This document shows positions 20,357 to 29,916 of a DNA stretch of 64,000 nt, in pieces (positions within the stretch are counted from its first letter, which is position 1; each line of letters begins with the position of its first letter). Location: assembly GCF_035440685.1 (NCBI RefSeq), contig NZ_DAORMW010000024.1; one strand, 5' to 3'. The notes beneath the pieces were generated by a model that saw only the letters and a list, made by a program, of their open reading frames with translations, had not been told where the DNA came from and ran no database searches. Source of the DNA: Accumulibacter appositus (GTDB taxonomy: Bacteria > Pseudomonadota > Gammaproteobacteria > Burkholderiales > Rhodocyclaceae). The position numbers and the translations under genes were made by a program.

Positions 20357-21472
20357 TCAGTGCAGCGGCCAGGCGCTGACCGGCCAGCCATGCGGTGCGT
20401 CGAGCGGTAGCTGCGTGCGCGTGCGCAGGGCGGTATCGGTAAGGGCGTAGCCCCAGTTGATCAGCCGCCCCTGTTCCTTGGCGGTAAAGGCCTTGAGGCG
20501 GGTCGGGATGTGCTGCAGCGCGGCGGTGAGCGGGTTGTCGCTGGCCAGGGCATCGACATCGTCGTAGTCATCGATGGCGGTGCCGATTCCCCAGTAGGCG
20601 CCGTGCCGAAGCCCGGCCTTGAAGTCGCCAATCAGCGATCGCTTGCGCAGCGCCCGCGTCTGCTCGATCAGGATGTCGCGCACCCGGCCGAGTTGCAGCA
20701 GGTCGTCTTCGAAGGGTGACTCGTCGATCTCGAAAGGCGCGCCGGCGTCGCTGACCAGAACGATGTCGACCTTGCCGAGCAGGGCTTCGAGGCCCATGTT
20801 GTCGTAGATGCCGCCGTCGGCGAGCACGATCCGGCGGCGCAGCTTGTCGAGGTTCGCCAGCTCGCGCTGTGGTTGCTCCCAGGCGCTGGGCTCGGTCTTC
20901 AGCAGCACCGGCGAGAAGATCGGCGGGAAGGCGCTGGAGGCGGCGACTGCCTCGGCAAGAGGCACCTCGGTGTTGTAAGAAACGCCCAGGACGTAGTCCG
21001 CGATGTAGTCCTGACGAAAACGGAAGCTGCGCCCAGTCTGCATGTTCGTGGCGTAGAAGATGAAGCGCGGCGCGTGGTCCTCGGCGGGGGTTGCCAGCTC
21101 GCGCAGCAGGGTTTCGCCGAACAGGTCGCGCGCGTAGCGCCGGGCGAGAACCTCGCCGGAAGACCGGAACGGCGTCAGGTGGCCGAGCAGGGCGGTGCTG
21201 ACGTCGATAGTCTGATTGCAGAAGTCGCGCACCGGTTGCGCGACGACTTCCTCGAAGTTGCGGGCCTGATCGTCGACAAAGTTGAGTTGCCGCCAGCGGT
21301 GCGCCAGTACCCCGGCCACAATCGAGCCGCCGGAAACGCTGGTGATGCGCGTCAGGCGGCGCAGCAGTCCGCCCTCGTTGAGCCGCCAGAGACTGCCGAG
21401 ACCGAAAAGCGTCGCCCGAAATCCGCCGCCGGACAACGCCAGACCGATACTCGGCTGTTGGTCAGTGTTCAT
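20357..21472 (-). CDS. Patatin-like phospholipase
   Basis: 371 residues, no signal peptide or membrane helix, so probably cytoplasmic. The patatin Ser-Asp dyad is visible: an oxyanion loop LSGGGFRAT at residues 13-21, nucleophile S47 in SVSGGS and D219 in ADGGIYDN. Patatins hydrolyse membrane phospholipids and can be housekeeping, virulence or anti-phage (CD-NTase-linked) effectors. ATG 21472 is fixed by an ideal AGGAGG six bases ahead; an open frame upstream to 21670 is not needed. No cyclic-nucleotide synthase is adjacent. The lipase-bearing locus at 22618-31982 begins about 1.1 kb away on the other strand. Confidence 0.9.
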   Translation of the reverse strand: MNTDQQPSIGLALSGGGFRATLFGLGSLWRLNEGGLLRRLTRITSVSGGSIVAGVLAHRWRQLNFVDDQARNFEEVVAQPVRDFCNQTIDVSTALLGHLTPFRSSGEVLARRYARDLFGETLLRELATPAEDHAPRFIFYATNMQTGRSFRFRQDYIADYVLGVSYNTEVPLAEAVAASSAFPPIFSPVLLKTEPSAWEQPQRELANLDKLRRRIVLADGGIYDNMGLEALLGKVDIVLVSDAGAPFEIDESPFEDDLLQLGRVRDILIEQTRALRKRSLIGDFKAGLRHGAYWGIGTAIDDYDDVDALASDNPLTAALQHIPTRLKAFTAKEQGRLINWGYALTDTALRTRTQLPLDAPHGWPVSAWPLH

Positions 21473-21801
21473 CAGAGTCCTCCTGGAGATTGCCGCAATC
21501 ACTGGTCTGCGGGCGTCCGCGCCGCGCTTGCCGACCGGTTTCAGTGGCAGCCGGCAGCCGTGGTCAAACCTGCGCTGTGCGATTGGCGGCGAGCGACGAA
21601 TCGGGCCAGCACCCCTGACGAAACGCCTGCCAAGGCCGTGGGCGGCGCTTGTTGCCGGCGCGCGACACATCTCGCCGCGGATTCCGGAATTCCCTGAAAA
21701 TCGCGCCCAGGCCGCCGATCTTGCGAGCTATGCTATCACCGTTAGTGTGGCCTTTGCCATTTTGGATTTGTCCACGTGTCGTGACCCTTTGGAGAGAACC
21801 C
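21473..21801. other. Divergent intergenic region, patatin and outer-membrane protein
   Basis: These 329 bases separate the patatin gene (leftward) and the barrel protein gene (rightward) and should contain both promoters. Only the two ribosome-binding sites (AGGAGG for patatin, GGAGAG for the barrel protein) are clear. Open frames through it lack start signals and resemble no known protein. Confidence 0.5.
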
Positions 21802-22467
21802 GTGATCAAGAATCAGAGTCTGCTGATGGCCTTGCTGGCAACGGCCCTCAGCGTCGGTGCGCACGCCCAGGAGACGCAGCTCCAGCCCGTAGCAGGCTGG
21901 TATGGAGCGGCCAATGCCGGTCAATCGAAGGTCAAGATCGACGACCTCGATCTGGCGAGTCTGGACCTTACCGGAAGTGAAGCGAAGGACGAGACGGATA
22001 CGGCGTGGCGTTTGGCCATCGGCTACCAGTTCAACCCCTACTTCGCCGTCGAAGGCGGCTATGTGGACTTCGGAAAATTCAAGCAGGAAGCGGTGATCAG
22101 CGCACCGGTAAGCGGGAGCTTTTCCGGCGACATCGAGGCCAGGGGCTGGTTCGTCGACGCCGTCGGCAGCTATCCGCTCGGCGCCAAGGTGGCCGTTCTC
22201 GGCCGACTCGGAACCGTACGCAGTACGACCAAGACCAGTTTTTCGACGGGCGGCGGCTTGAGCGGGGCTCTGGCCGCTGCGGGCATCGATGCCAGCCCCA
22301 GCCAATCGGAGTGGAACTGGCGCTACGGCCTCGGGCTGCAGTTCGACTTCACGCGCAGCCTCGCCCTGCGGCTTGAATACGACCAGACCAGAAACCTGGG
22401 CAAGGAGGACACGACCGGCGAAGGAAATATCGACGTCTGGTCGCTGGGAGTGGTGCTGCGCTTTTGA
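21802..22467 (+). CDS. Outer-membrane beta-barrel protein, OmpA/OmpX-like
   Basis: 221 residues with a GTG start preceded by GGAGAG. A signal peptide of about 22 residues ends at AHA-QET. The mature part begins WYGAANAGQSKVKI and alternates short amphipathic strands with polar loops (RLAIGYQFNPYFAVEGGYVDF, WRYGLGLQFDF, LALRLEYDQTRN). The last residues WSLGVVLRF end in Phe, the usual signal for barrel insertion by the Bam complex. Size fits an eight-stranded barrel of the OmpA N-terminal or OmpX type, with no peptidoglycan-binding domain. Role is probably structural or adhesive. It is separated from the caspase gene by 150 bases with no evident function. Confidence 0.85.
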   Translation: MIKNQSLLMALLATALSVGAHAQETQLQPVAGWYGAANAGQSKVKIDDLDLASLDLTGSEAKDETDTAWRLAIGYQFNPYFAVEGGYVDFGKFKQEAVISAPVSGSFSGDIEARGWFVDAVGSYPLGAKVAVLGRLGTVRSTTKTSFSTGGGLSGALAAAGIDASPSQSEWNWRYGLGLQFDFTRSLALRLEYDQTRNLGKEDTTGEGNIDVWSLGVVLRF

Positions 22468-22617
22468 ATCCCCGGCTTCGCATGCGTCGGGCCGACAAGC
22501 TGCTTACCAAGGCGAGAGCGATGGCGAGGCTTGTTATTGCCTTCGCGCTTGCTAGACTGAGGGCCGAAGTTGGCAGTTCGCGATCAACCCTCAACGATCA
22601 ATTGACAGGAGGCACTC

Positions 22618-23460
22618 ATGAGCAAGCGCGCGCTTTGTATGGGCATCAACAACTACCCCGGAACGCACATGGATCTCAATGGTTGCGTGAATGATGCCAA
22701 CGACTGGGCTGCCGAGCTTGCCGGGCGCGGCTTCGCGGTCAGCAAGCTGATCGACCAGCAGGCGACCAAGGCGGCCATGTTCAACGCCATCCAGTCGCTG
22801 ATCAGCGGCGGCGTCAGTGGCGACGTGTTGGTGATTACCTATTCCGGGCACGGAACCTATGTCCCGGACACCAACGGCGATGAGATCGATGGTCTCGACG
22901 AGGCGCTTTGTCCCTACGATATCCAGACCGGCGGTGGGCCGCTGGTCGACGACGAGATCAACACCCTGTTTGCGGCGCGCAAGGCGGGCGTTCGTCTGTT
23001 GTTGATTTCCGACAGTTGCCACTCGGGCACCGTGACTCGCGCTGCCGCCGCCGACCCTGACGCCGAGGATGCGCCGCGCGCTCGCTTCCTGCCGATGGGT
23101 AACTGGCTGGCGGCCGACAAGTTGCCGCATGGCATCAGCGGCCAACCGCTGACGACGGTGGCGGTGAGTTCGGGAGGCTCCCCGTTTGCCGGCGCGCTGT
23201 CACGAATGATGGGCGATCTGCTGCTCGCCGGCTGCAAGGAGGGGCCGAACAACTTCAGCTACGACGCGCGCATCGCTGGCCGCCCCTGTGGAGCGTTCAC
23301 CTATTACGCCTTGAAGACGCTCAAACAGCTGCCGGCCAACGCTACTTACGCACAATGGCACGCGGCCATCAATCCGGGCTATCTGCCGTCGGCATCGTAT
23401 CCGCAGAGCCCGCAGATTTTTGGCAGCACGGAAGCGCGCAATCGCCAGATCTTCACCTGA
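22618..23460 (+). CDS. Caspase-family (peptidase C14) protease
   Basis: 280-residue single-domain caspase-fold protease. The His-Cys dyad is H78 in TYSGHGTY and C134 in SDSCHSGT, each after a hydrophobic strand, as in metacaspases and orthocaspases. An acidic stretch DTNGDEIDGLDEA follows the His, as in many bacterial members that bind calcium or cut after basic residues. There is no signal peptide or extra domain. AGGAGG lies five bases before the ATG. Bacterial caspases often act in programmed cell death or phage defence as proteases activated by a partner. The next gene, on the same strand 171 bases away, encodes a CHAT/lipase megaprotein, so protease and effector may work together. Confidence 0.9.
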   Translation: MSKRALCMGINNYPGTHMDLNGCVNDANDWAAELAGRGFAVSKLIDQQATKAAMFNAIQSLISGGVSGDVLVITYSGHGTYVPDTNGDEIDGLDEALCPYDIQTGGGPLVDDEINTLFAARKAGVRLLLISDSCHSGTVTRAAAADPDAEDAPRARFLPMGNWLAADKLPHGISGQPLTTVAVSSGGSPFAGALSRMMGDLLLAGCKEGPNNFSYDARIAGRPCGAFTYYALKTLKQLPANATYAQWHAAINPGYLPSASYPQSPQIFGSTEARNRQIFT

Positions 23461-23512
23461 GGGCGGCGTCGCCGGCGTCGCGGGGGGCCGGTGGGCTGGC
23501 CCCGGCGGGCCT

Positions 23513-23582
23513 AACGGTCATGACAGGCAAAGACACGCCAAATCATTAATGTGGAAGTCGCGTAGGCGACTTTCACGGTAAG
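23513..23582 (+). repeat. Interspersed repeat copy A, short form
   Basis: Begins TAACGGTCATGACAGGC, continues through a variable part (ACGCCAAATCAT) and ends with AAGTCGCGTAGGCGACTTTCACGGTAA, which contains a small hairpin (AGTCGC/GCGACT). The middle section present in copies at 40821 and 58189 is missing. It occupies the gap between the caspase and megaprotein genes. Confidence 0.8.
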
Positions 23583-23631
23583 CGAGCGACGACGCCGTAG
23601 CTGGCGTGGCAAGAACTCGATGGAGGCGACG

Positions 23632-26600
23632 ATGGCTGACAGCACTGTTCTCAACTTCACTGGCCGCCAGAGCGATCAGGCGCGATTGCCGGCTCTGCTG
23701 CAGACCGTTCGTCGCTCGGCGGGCGAGGCGGATGACCCGTTCCTGCCGGTCGGCTACCTGCGGACGCGGGCGAGCTTTGAGGTCGGTTCTGCGGTGCGTG
23801 CTGGCGGGGCCAGCGCCAGTGCGCAGCAGTACGCGGCGCAGGACGATGAGGTGCTGGTCATTGAACTCGCCGACGCTGGCGTTCTGATCACCTCGGCCAG
23901 CAAACTCAAGGCCTCGCTGGAGCGCAGCCGGCCCGATCTGATCGGCAGTGACGGCGAGATCCTGTTCGATCAGCTGCGCAGCGATGGGGCGGCGACGCGC
24001 GGGCTGCTCGGCGACGCGATCGGCGGCCTGGTCAGCAAGGTCTTTGCGCTGGCGGTGGGGGCCGCCAGCGATGAAATCATCGAGGCGGCCAAGAGCAGGC
24101 TTGGCAAGTTGCGCAAGGGTGCCGGTGAGGTGGCCGAGCTGGGGGTCAGCGGGCTCGGTACCAAGGCCTTGATGTGGGCGATCGAGTCGCGGCTGGGTCG
24201 GCCGACCGGCGTTTACTGCTGGGACGGCGCAGGCAGCGTCGCCGAGGCACAGGACAGCGAGGCCCTGGCGCGGGCGCAGCGCGAGCTGCACCGCGCCGCG
24301 GCCGAGCGCCTGCCGGTGCTGCTCTTCATCCACGGCACGGGGTCCAATTCCTTGGGCAGCTTTGGTGAGCTGCAGCTTGATGAGCGCGATCTGTGGAGTG
24401 TGTTGCAGCGCCGTTTTCGCGGCGGGATCTATACCTACGAGCACCGCACGCTCTCCGAGAGCCCGATCGAGAACGCCCTGGAGCTGCTGGCGGTGCTGCC
24501 CGACGGCATTCAGCTCAATCTGGTCTCGCACTCGCGCGGCGGTCTGGTTGCCGACCTGCTCTGTCTGCAGGACTTCGAGCGGCTGATCGAGCAGTTCAAG
24601 GCTGATCTGCCGGGTACCGGCGATGCCTACGAGAGCGAAGCTGCCGCGCAGAGCCTACGTGGCGAACTCGACTCGGCGCACGCCGAGCAGCGTGCGCAGC
24701 TGCGCCAGCTGGCCAGCGTGCTGGCGGCCAAGAAGCTGGTCGTGCAGCGCTACGTGCGCGTCGCCAGTCCGGCGCAGGGGACGCGGCTGGCCAGCGGCAA
24801 CCTGGATCTCTTTCTTTCCGGGATGCTGACCTTGATCGGGCAGGTGCCGTTCTTTTTCGGTAGTCCTTTCTATTCGGCTTTCAAGCGGGTGGTTCTCGAA
24901 ATTGCCCACAAGCGGACCAATGCCCACTTGGTGCCTGGTATTGAAGCGATGTTGCCGGACTCGCCGATGGCGCGCCTGCTGCGCGACGCACCGGTACGCG
25001 CCGGAATCGAGATGGCGGTGATCGCCGGCGACATCGAGGGCGGCAATCTGCTCCGGCGCCTCGGCGTCCTGCTCACCGACTATTTGCTTTTCGACAACGT
25101 CGACAACGACCTGGTCGTTGATAGCGACTCAATGTTCGCCGGCATCGCGCCGCAGGCGCGGGCGAGGGCGCTCTTCGATCGCGGTGCGGAGGTCTCGCAT
25201 TTCCGCTACTTCAGGAACATCGACACGCGCCTTGCGCTGCGTGACTGGCTGGTGGCCGGCGAGGTCTTGCCGCTGGCGGCTTTCCAGCCGCTGCCGGGTC
25301 CCTTCTTCGACGGCGAGCTGAGCACGCGCGAGGCGGGTGAAGGCCGCTCGCGGGGTGGCTCGCGGACGCCGCCGACGCGGCCTGCCGATTTGCCGGTGGT
25401 CGTCGTGCTGCCTGGGGTGATGGGCTCGCACCTGTCGGTGAATGGCAAGGACCGGGTGTGGTTCGACCCGCTCGACATCGCGACGGGTGGTCTCGGCAAG
25501 ATTGCCTGGGAGCAGTCAGGCGTCGAGGCCGAGAAGCTGTTCGACATGTTCTACAGCGAGCTCTGTGATTTTCTCGCGGAAAGTCACCGCGTCGAGCGCT
25601 TCGCCTACGACTGGCGACAACCGCTCGATGTGCTCGCCGAGCGCTTCGCGGAATTCCTCGACCGCTTGTTGCGCGAGACCACGCAGCCGGTGCGCCTGCT
25701 CGCGCACAGCATGGGCGGCCTGGTGGTACGCGCCAGTATTCACAAGCGCCGCGCGGTGATCGACGCGCTGATGGCGCGCGATGGTGCGCGCCTGGTGATG
25801 CTCGGGACGCCCAATCAGGGCGCCTATTCGATGGTCGAGAACCTGCTCGGCAAGGGCGATACGCTGCGCTCCTTGGTACGCCTCGATCTTGCGCACGACA
25901 TGCGGGAAGTACTGGAGATCGTCGCCGGTTTTCGGGGCGCGCTGCAGTTGCTGCCCAAGCGCGGTTTCGTCGATTGTTTTCAGGGGCAGCCCGAAGGCGG
26001 TGATGACCATCAGGATTTCTGGCAAGCCGGGACCTGGGCCAGCTACCGCAAGAAGGTCTTCGATTTCTGGTTTGGCAATGGCAATTCGGCGACACCGAAC
26101 CAGCAGCAGCTCGATGCGGCGAGCTGGCTGTGGACGCAGGACGGCGAGGAGACGCCGGCACTGCCTGCGGCCTATGCCAGCAAGGCGATCTATGTCTTTG
26201 GCGTGGCGCGCAATACGCCGTGCGGAATTCGCGAGGTGAAAGGGCGCCTGAAAATGGTCGGCACCAGCCAGGGTGACGGTACCGTCACCTGGGCGTCGGG
26301 GCGTATCGGCAATGTCGGCAGCTACTACTACCTGCCGGCCAAGCATGGCGATCTGCCCTCGACCCGCGAGTATTTCCCGGCGCTCGGCGAGTTGCTGAGC
26401 AGCGGTGTGAGCGGTGGCTTGCTGAGCAGTCCGCCGCTGGTGCGCGGCGAAGAGCAGCCGCTACCGGTGACCTACGATGCCGGACCGCCGACCCTCGACG
26501 GCGGCGAAGCGGTGGCGCGCGGCCTGCTTGGCGGTTCGCCGCGCAGTCGCGTCGCGGCGCGCCCGAAACGTCGCCTGGAAGTCAAGGTCAAGGCCATGGA

Positions 26601-29600
26601 CCTGCGTTTCCTGACCCAACCGGTCCTGCTCGGTCATTACGAGCAGGACCCGATCGCCGGTGCCGAGGCGCTGATCGATCGCGAGTTGCTCGGCGGCGAC
26701 CTCACGCAGCGCTACAACCTCGGGCTTTACGCCGGCCCGCGTGGCGCGGCGAGCGTCGTCCTGCGCGTTCCCAATGAGCAGGAGCGCCGCCGTGGCAGCC
26801 TCACCGGCGCGATCGTCACCGGCCTCGGCGCCTACGACGGTAATCTCAGTGTCGGCGATCTGACCGAAGCGGTCCGTGCCGGCGTCCTGCGCTACCTGCT
26901 GCAGGTGATCGACGTGCTCGGCAAGGACGAACGCGAACTGCCGCTGGCCGCGCTACTGCTCGGCTACAACTCTTCGGCGAACCTGTCCGTGGCGGCGTCG
27001 GTCGAGGCACTGCTGCGCGGCGTCATGGAAGCCAACGCGCGCTTCTACGAGACCACCCGACTCGACATTCGCGTCACTCGTCTCGATATCGTCGAGCTCT
27101 ATCAGGATACGGCGATCACCGCCGTCTACGCGCTGCGGCGCATGCCCGAGCGGCTTGCCGAACTGAGCCGGCGCTATGACGTGGCGCTGGTCTGCCAGCC
27201 GGAGCTCGAACAGGGCGAAGGCTTGCGCCGTCGCCTGTTCGATAGCGGCAATCCGAGTTACTGGCCACGACTGATCGTCACCGACGCCGATCGGCACGAT
27301 CAGGGCCCGGCTTCCTGCCCGCCGAGCAATGACGCCAAGGCCGGCGACGCTGGCCAGGCGGGAGCGCTGCAGGCTTCGCCGCGGCAGCGTACGGCGATTG
27401 CCGAGCGCCTGCGTTTTCTCTACGTTGGCCAGCGTGCACGCGCCGAGTCGGTGGTTCACCAGCGCCAGCCCGGCCTGATCGAGCAGCTCGTGCGCCAGCA
27501 GATCCAGATGCCGGTTTGGCGCGAGGACTTCGGGCGCGTGCTCTTCCAGCTGATGGTGCCGCACGACTTCAAGGACGCGGCACGACAGCTCGAAAGCATT
27601 GTCCTGGTCGTCGATGACTACACCGCCAACCTGCCATGGGAGTTGATGTTCGCGGACAATCAGCGCGGCGCCGGCGAGAAACTGCCGCTTGCCGTGCGCA
27701 CTCCGGTAGTGCGCCAGCTCGCGGCCATGCAGTTCCGTCGCCAGGTGCGGCAGGGACTGGAGCGCAAGGCCTTTGTCGTCGGCAATCCGTCGGTCGAAGG
27801 TTTTGCCGCGGCCTTTCCGGATCCCCGGCAGCCGGATGCGCTCGACCCACCACCGCTGCCGAACGCCGAGAGCGAGGCTTACCAGGTGGCAGCCATCCTG
27901 CAGGGTCTTGCCTACCAGGTGGTCGCCGAGATCGGCTGCGACCGCAGCGCTTCCGACGTGCTGACCCGGCTTTACCAGCAGCCGTACCGGTTGCTGCATA
28001 TCGCGGCGCACGGCATTTTCGACCAGCAGCACGTCGATGGCCGCCGCCGCTCGGGGGTGGTTCTCTCCGACGGACTGTTGATTACCGCCGCCGAGATCCG
28101 GGCCATGGAAAGCGTGCCCGAACTCGTTTTCCTGAGCTGTTGCCATCTGGGCAAGGTGGATACAGGCAGCGGGGACGAAGGCCGGAAGCAGGCTGCCGAG
28201 CGCACGCTGCTTGATGGCAACCTGTTGGCGGCCAGCGTCGCGCGCGAGTTGATCAACATCGGCGTGCGCTGCGTGGTGGTTGCTGGCTGGGCGGTGGATG
28301 ACAAGGGCGCGATGATTTTCGGCAAGGCCTTTTACGAGAGCCTGCTGCTTGCCGGCCAGCCTTTCGGGCAGGCGGTTTTCGAAGGGCGGCGGGCGGTCTG
28401 GCAAGCCAATCGCGAAGACATCACCTGGGGTGCCTATCAGGCCTACGGCGAACCGGGCTGGCTGGCCGAGCCGCGTCTGTCGGGACAGGCCGCGACTGCG
28501 GTCGCTTACGTCTCGCCCGACGAATTGCTCGACGAGCTATCCAGCCGCCGTGCGGCGCTGTCACGTGCCAGCGAGCGGCAGACGACGCGCGAGCTTGAGG
28601 CGCAGCTGAGCAGCATCGCGACCTTGCTCGACGAGCGCTGTCCGGCCGGCTGGTTGCGGCTACCGGCCGTGCAGTCGGCGCTGGCGAGCGTCTGGGCTGA
28701 CCTCGGTGACTTCGCCAGGGCGCGGACGGCTTACCTCGACGCCATCCAGTCTGAGGACGGCGACGGGCAGGTGCCGATACGCGACATCGAGCAGTTGGCG
28801 AATATCGAGGCGCGCATGGGTGAGAAGGCGGAAAGCGACGCCAGCGACGAACGGGATGCAAGCGACGAAAGGGATGCAAGCGAGAACAAGGACGGCAAGG
28901 CGCTGCAGTTGATCGACAGCGCGCTGGAGCGTCTGCGCAGTCTCGACGCTCTGGTTTCGCACCCGGCCGGCGCAGCACCGGTCGGCCGGGTCAATGCTGA
29001 GCGTTGCGCACTGCGCGGCAGTGCTGCCAAGCGCAAGGCCAACGTGTTTGCACGCCGGGCGCTTGCTGCCGACGTCGGCACGGGCAGTGCTAGCGAAAAA
29101 AACCGGGCAGCCAGTAAGGCGGCGCTTGTTCAGATGGAGCAGGCCTTGCGCGACAGCGCCGGTTTTTACGGGCAAGGCGAGGGACGGCCGGGCGATGCGG
29201 CTTTCCGGTCGTACAACGCGCTCAACCGGCTGGCAATCGAGGCGCTGTTGACGCCGCTCGACGGCGGGCGGCAAGAGGAGGACAAGGTGGCCGTCGAGGA
29301 GGGTATTGCCCTGGCGCGTTACTGCCGCTCCGCGGCCCGCGACGCGTACGCACACAGTGCCGATTTCTGGGACGCCATGCGCGAGCCTGAGGCGATGCTC
29401 GTCGAGTGTCTGCTCGATGGCGTACTCATGCGCTCGGGAGCCGTCGGCCAGCTGGCGTTCGACGAAGTGGCGCGCGCTTACGACGAGACGCTGTCCACGC
29501 TTTGCCTCAAACCGAAGCAAGTCGACTCGGTGCTGGCGCAGATTTGTCTGTTGTCGAGATTTTGCGACGCTCGCGCGCTCAGTCAAGGTGACGGCGACGG

Positions 29601-29775
29601 CGGCTGGCAGCTGGCGGCCGGCCGGCTGATCAATCTCGCCGAACGCATTCGTCCCGGGGCATGCCAGCGAAGCGATCGGCCGCGGGGCGCGGCGCCTGCC
29701 GGGGAGGTGGCGACAGGGTCGTCTGCCAGCACGGCGGCCAGTAAAGGGCGTCAAGGCACACCGCGCAAACGCTAA
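23632..29775 (+). CDS. Giant two-hydrolase, CHAT and helical-repeat protein
   Basis: About 2047 residues, apparently cytoplasmic. First alpha/beta-hydrolase region: oxyanion-type H234-GTGS and nucleophile-elbow-like S301 in SHSRGG. Second, of LCAT/lipase type: LPGVMGS at 594 and S693 in AHSMGG. A domain with VLLGHYEQDPIAGAEA and GLYAGP follows (about 1005-1265), recalled from other CHAT proteins but of unknown role. The CHAT protease has H1460 in IAAHGIF and C1504 in FLSCCHLG; C1503 is the less likely nucleophile. A helical-repeat tail (about 1690-2000) includes three DASDER-like repeats. ATG 23632 follows GGAGG; another ATG lies 12 bases earlier. CHAT is a caspase-related fold, so protease and lipase activities may be joined in one chain. 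Substrates unknown. Confidence 0.88.
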   Translation: MADSTVLNFTGRQSDQARLPALLQTVRRSAGEADDPFLPVGYLRTRASFEVGSAVRAGGASASAQQYAAQDDEVLVIELADAGVLITSASKLKASLERSRPDLIGSDGEILFDQLRSDGAATRGLLGDAIGGLVSKVFALAVGAASDEIIEAAKSRLGKLRKGAGEVAELGVSGLGTKALMWAIESRLGRPTGVYCWDGAGSVAEAQDSEALARAQRELHRAAAERLPVLLFIHGTGSNSLGSFGELQLDERDLWSVLQRRFRGGIYTYEHRTLSESPIENALELLAVLPDGIQLNLVSHSRGGLVADLLCLQDFERLIEQFKADLPGTGDAYESEAAAQSLRGELDSAHAEQRAQLRQLASVLAAKKLVVQRYVRVASPAQGTRLASGNLDLFLSGMLTLIGQVPFFFGSPFYSAFKRVVLEIAHKRTNAHLVPGIEAMLPDSPMARLLRDAPVRAGIEMAVIAGDIEGGNLLRRLGVLLTDYLLFDNVDNDLVVDSDSMFAGIAPQARARALFDRGAEVSHFRYFRNIDTRLALRDWLVAGEVLPLAAFQPLPGPFFDGELSTREAGEGRSRGGSRTPPTRPADLPVVVVLPGVMGSHLSVNGKDRVWFDPLDIATGGLGKIAWEQSGVEAEKLFDMFYSELCDFLAESHRVERFAYDWRQPLDVLAERFAEFLDRLLRETTQPVRLLAHSMGGLVVRASIHKRRAVIDALMARDGARLVMLGTPNQGAYSMVENLLGKGDTLRSLVRLDLAHDMREVLEIVAGFRGALQLLPKRGFVDCFQGQPEGGDDHQDFWQAGTWASYRKKVFDFWFGNGNSATPNQQQLDAASWLWTQDGEETPALPAAYASKAIYVFGVARNTPCGIREVKGRLKMVGTSQGDGTVTWASGRIGNVGSYYYLPAKHGDLPSTREYFPALGELLSSGVSGGLLSSPPLVRGEEQPLPVTYDAGPPTLDGGEAVARGLLGGSPRSRVAARPKRRLEVKVKAMDLRFLTQPVLLGHYEQDPIAGAEALIDRELLGGDLTQRYNLGLYAGPRGAASVVLRVPNEQERRRGSLTGAIVTGLGAYDGNLSVGDLTEAVRAGVLRYLLQVIDVLGKDERELPLAALLLGYNSSANLSVAASVEALLRGVMEANARFYETTRLDIRVTRLDIVELYQDTAITAVYALRRMPERLAELSRRYDVALVCQPELEQGEGLRRRLFDSGNPSYWPRLIVTDADRHDQGPASCPPSNDAKAGDAGQAGALQASPRQRTAIAERLRFLYVGQRARAESVVHQRQPGLIEQLVRQQIQMPVWREDFGRVLFQLMVPHDFKDAARQLESIVLVVDDYTANLPWELMFADNQRGAGEKLPLAVRTPVVRQLAAMQFRRQVRQGLERKAFVVGNPSVEGFAAAFPDPRQPDALDPPPLPNAESEAYQVAAILQGLAYQVVAEIGCDRSASDVLTRLYQQPYRLLHIAAHGIFDQQHVDGRRRSGVVLSDGLLITAAEIRAMESVPELVFLSCCHLGKVDTGSGDEGRKQAAERTLLDGNLLAASVARELINIGVRCVVVAGWAVDDKGAMIFGKAFYESLLLAGQPFGQAVFEGRRAVWQANREDITWGAYQAYGEPGWLAEPRLSGQAATAVAYVSPDELLDELSSRRAALSRASERQTTRELEAQLSSIATLLDERCPAGWLRLPAVQSALASVWADLGDFARARTAYLDAIQSEDGDGQVPIRDIEQLANIEARMGEKAESDASDERDASDERDASENKDGKALQLIDSALERLRSLDALVSHPAGAAPVGRVNAERCALRGSAAKRKANVFARRALAADVGTGSASEKNRAASKAALVQMEQALRDSAGFYGQGEGRPGDAAFRSYNALNRLAIEALLTPLDGGRQEEDKVAVEEGIALARYCRSAARDAYAHSADFWDAMREPEAMLVECLLDGVLMRSGAVGQLAFDEVARAYDETLSTLCLKPKQVDSVLAQICLLSRFCDARALSQGDGDGGWQLAAGRLINLAERIRPGACQRSDRPRGAAPAGEVATGSSASTAASKGRQGTPRKR
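28837..28890 (+). repeat. 18-bp coding tandem repeat (DASDER)
   Basis: Three in-frame 18-bp units lie inside the helical tail of the giant protein, encoding DASDER, DASDER and DASENK. The first two differ at only a few third positions. This is a charged low-complexity linker, probably from recent slippage. Confidence 0.85.
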
Positions 29776-29916
29776 GCGGGTGTTGCACGGCTCTTGCGCC
29801 GCTGTCAGGTTTGCCGGAAATTTCATCAGGAATGGAGCACGGAGAGGGCGGCGGCTTCCTGTGCGCGACCTGAAAACCCGCTTTATTCCATCAACCATCG
29901 TTCAGAAAGGAAAGCC

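Noticed and set aside
21649..21801. N-terminal extension of the outer-membrane protein
   Set aside because: The GTG at 21802 has a ribosome-binding site and begins a proper signal peptide; the extension would hide it.
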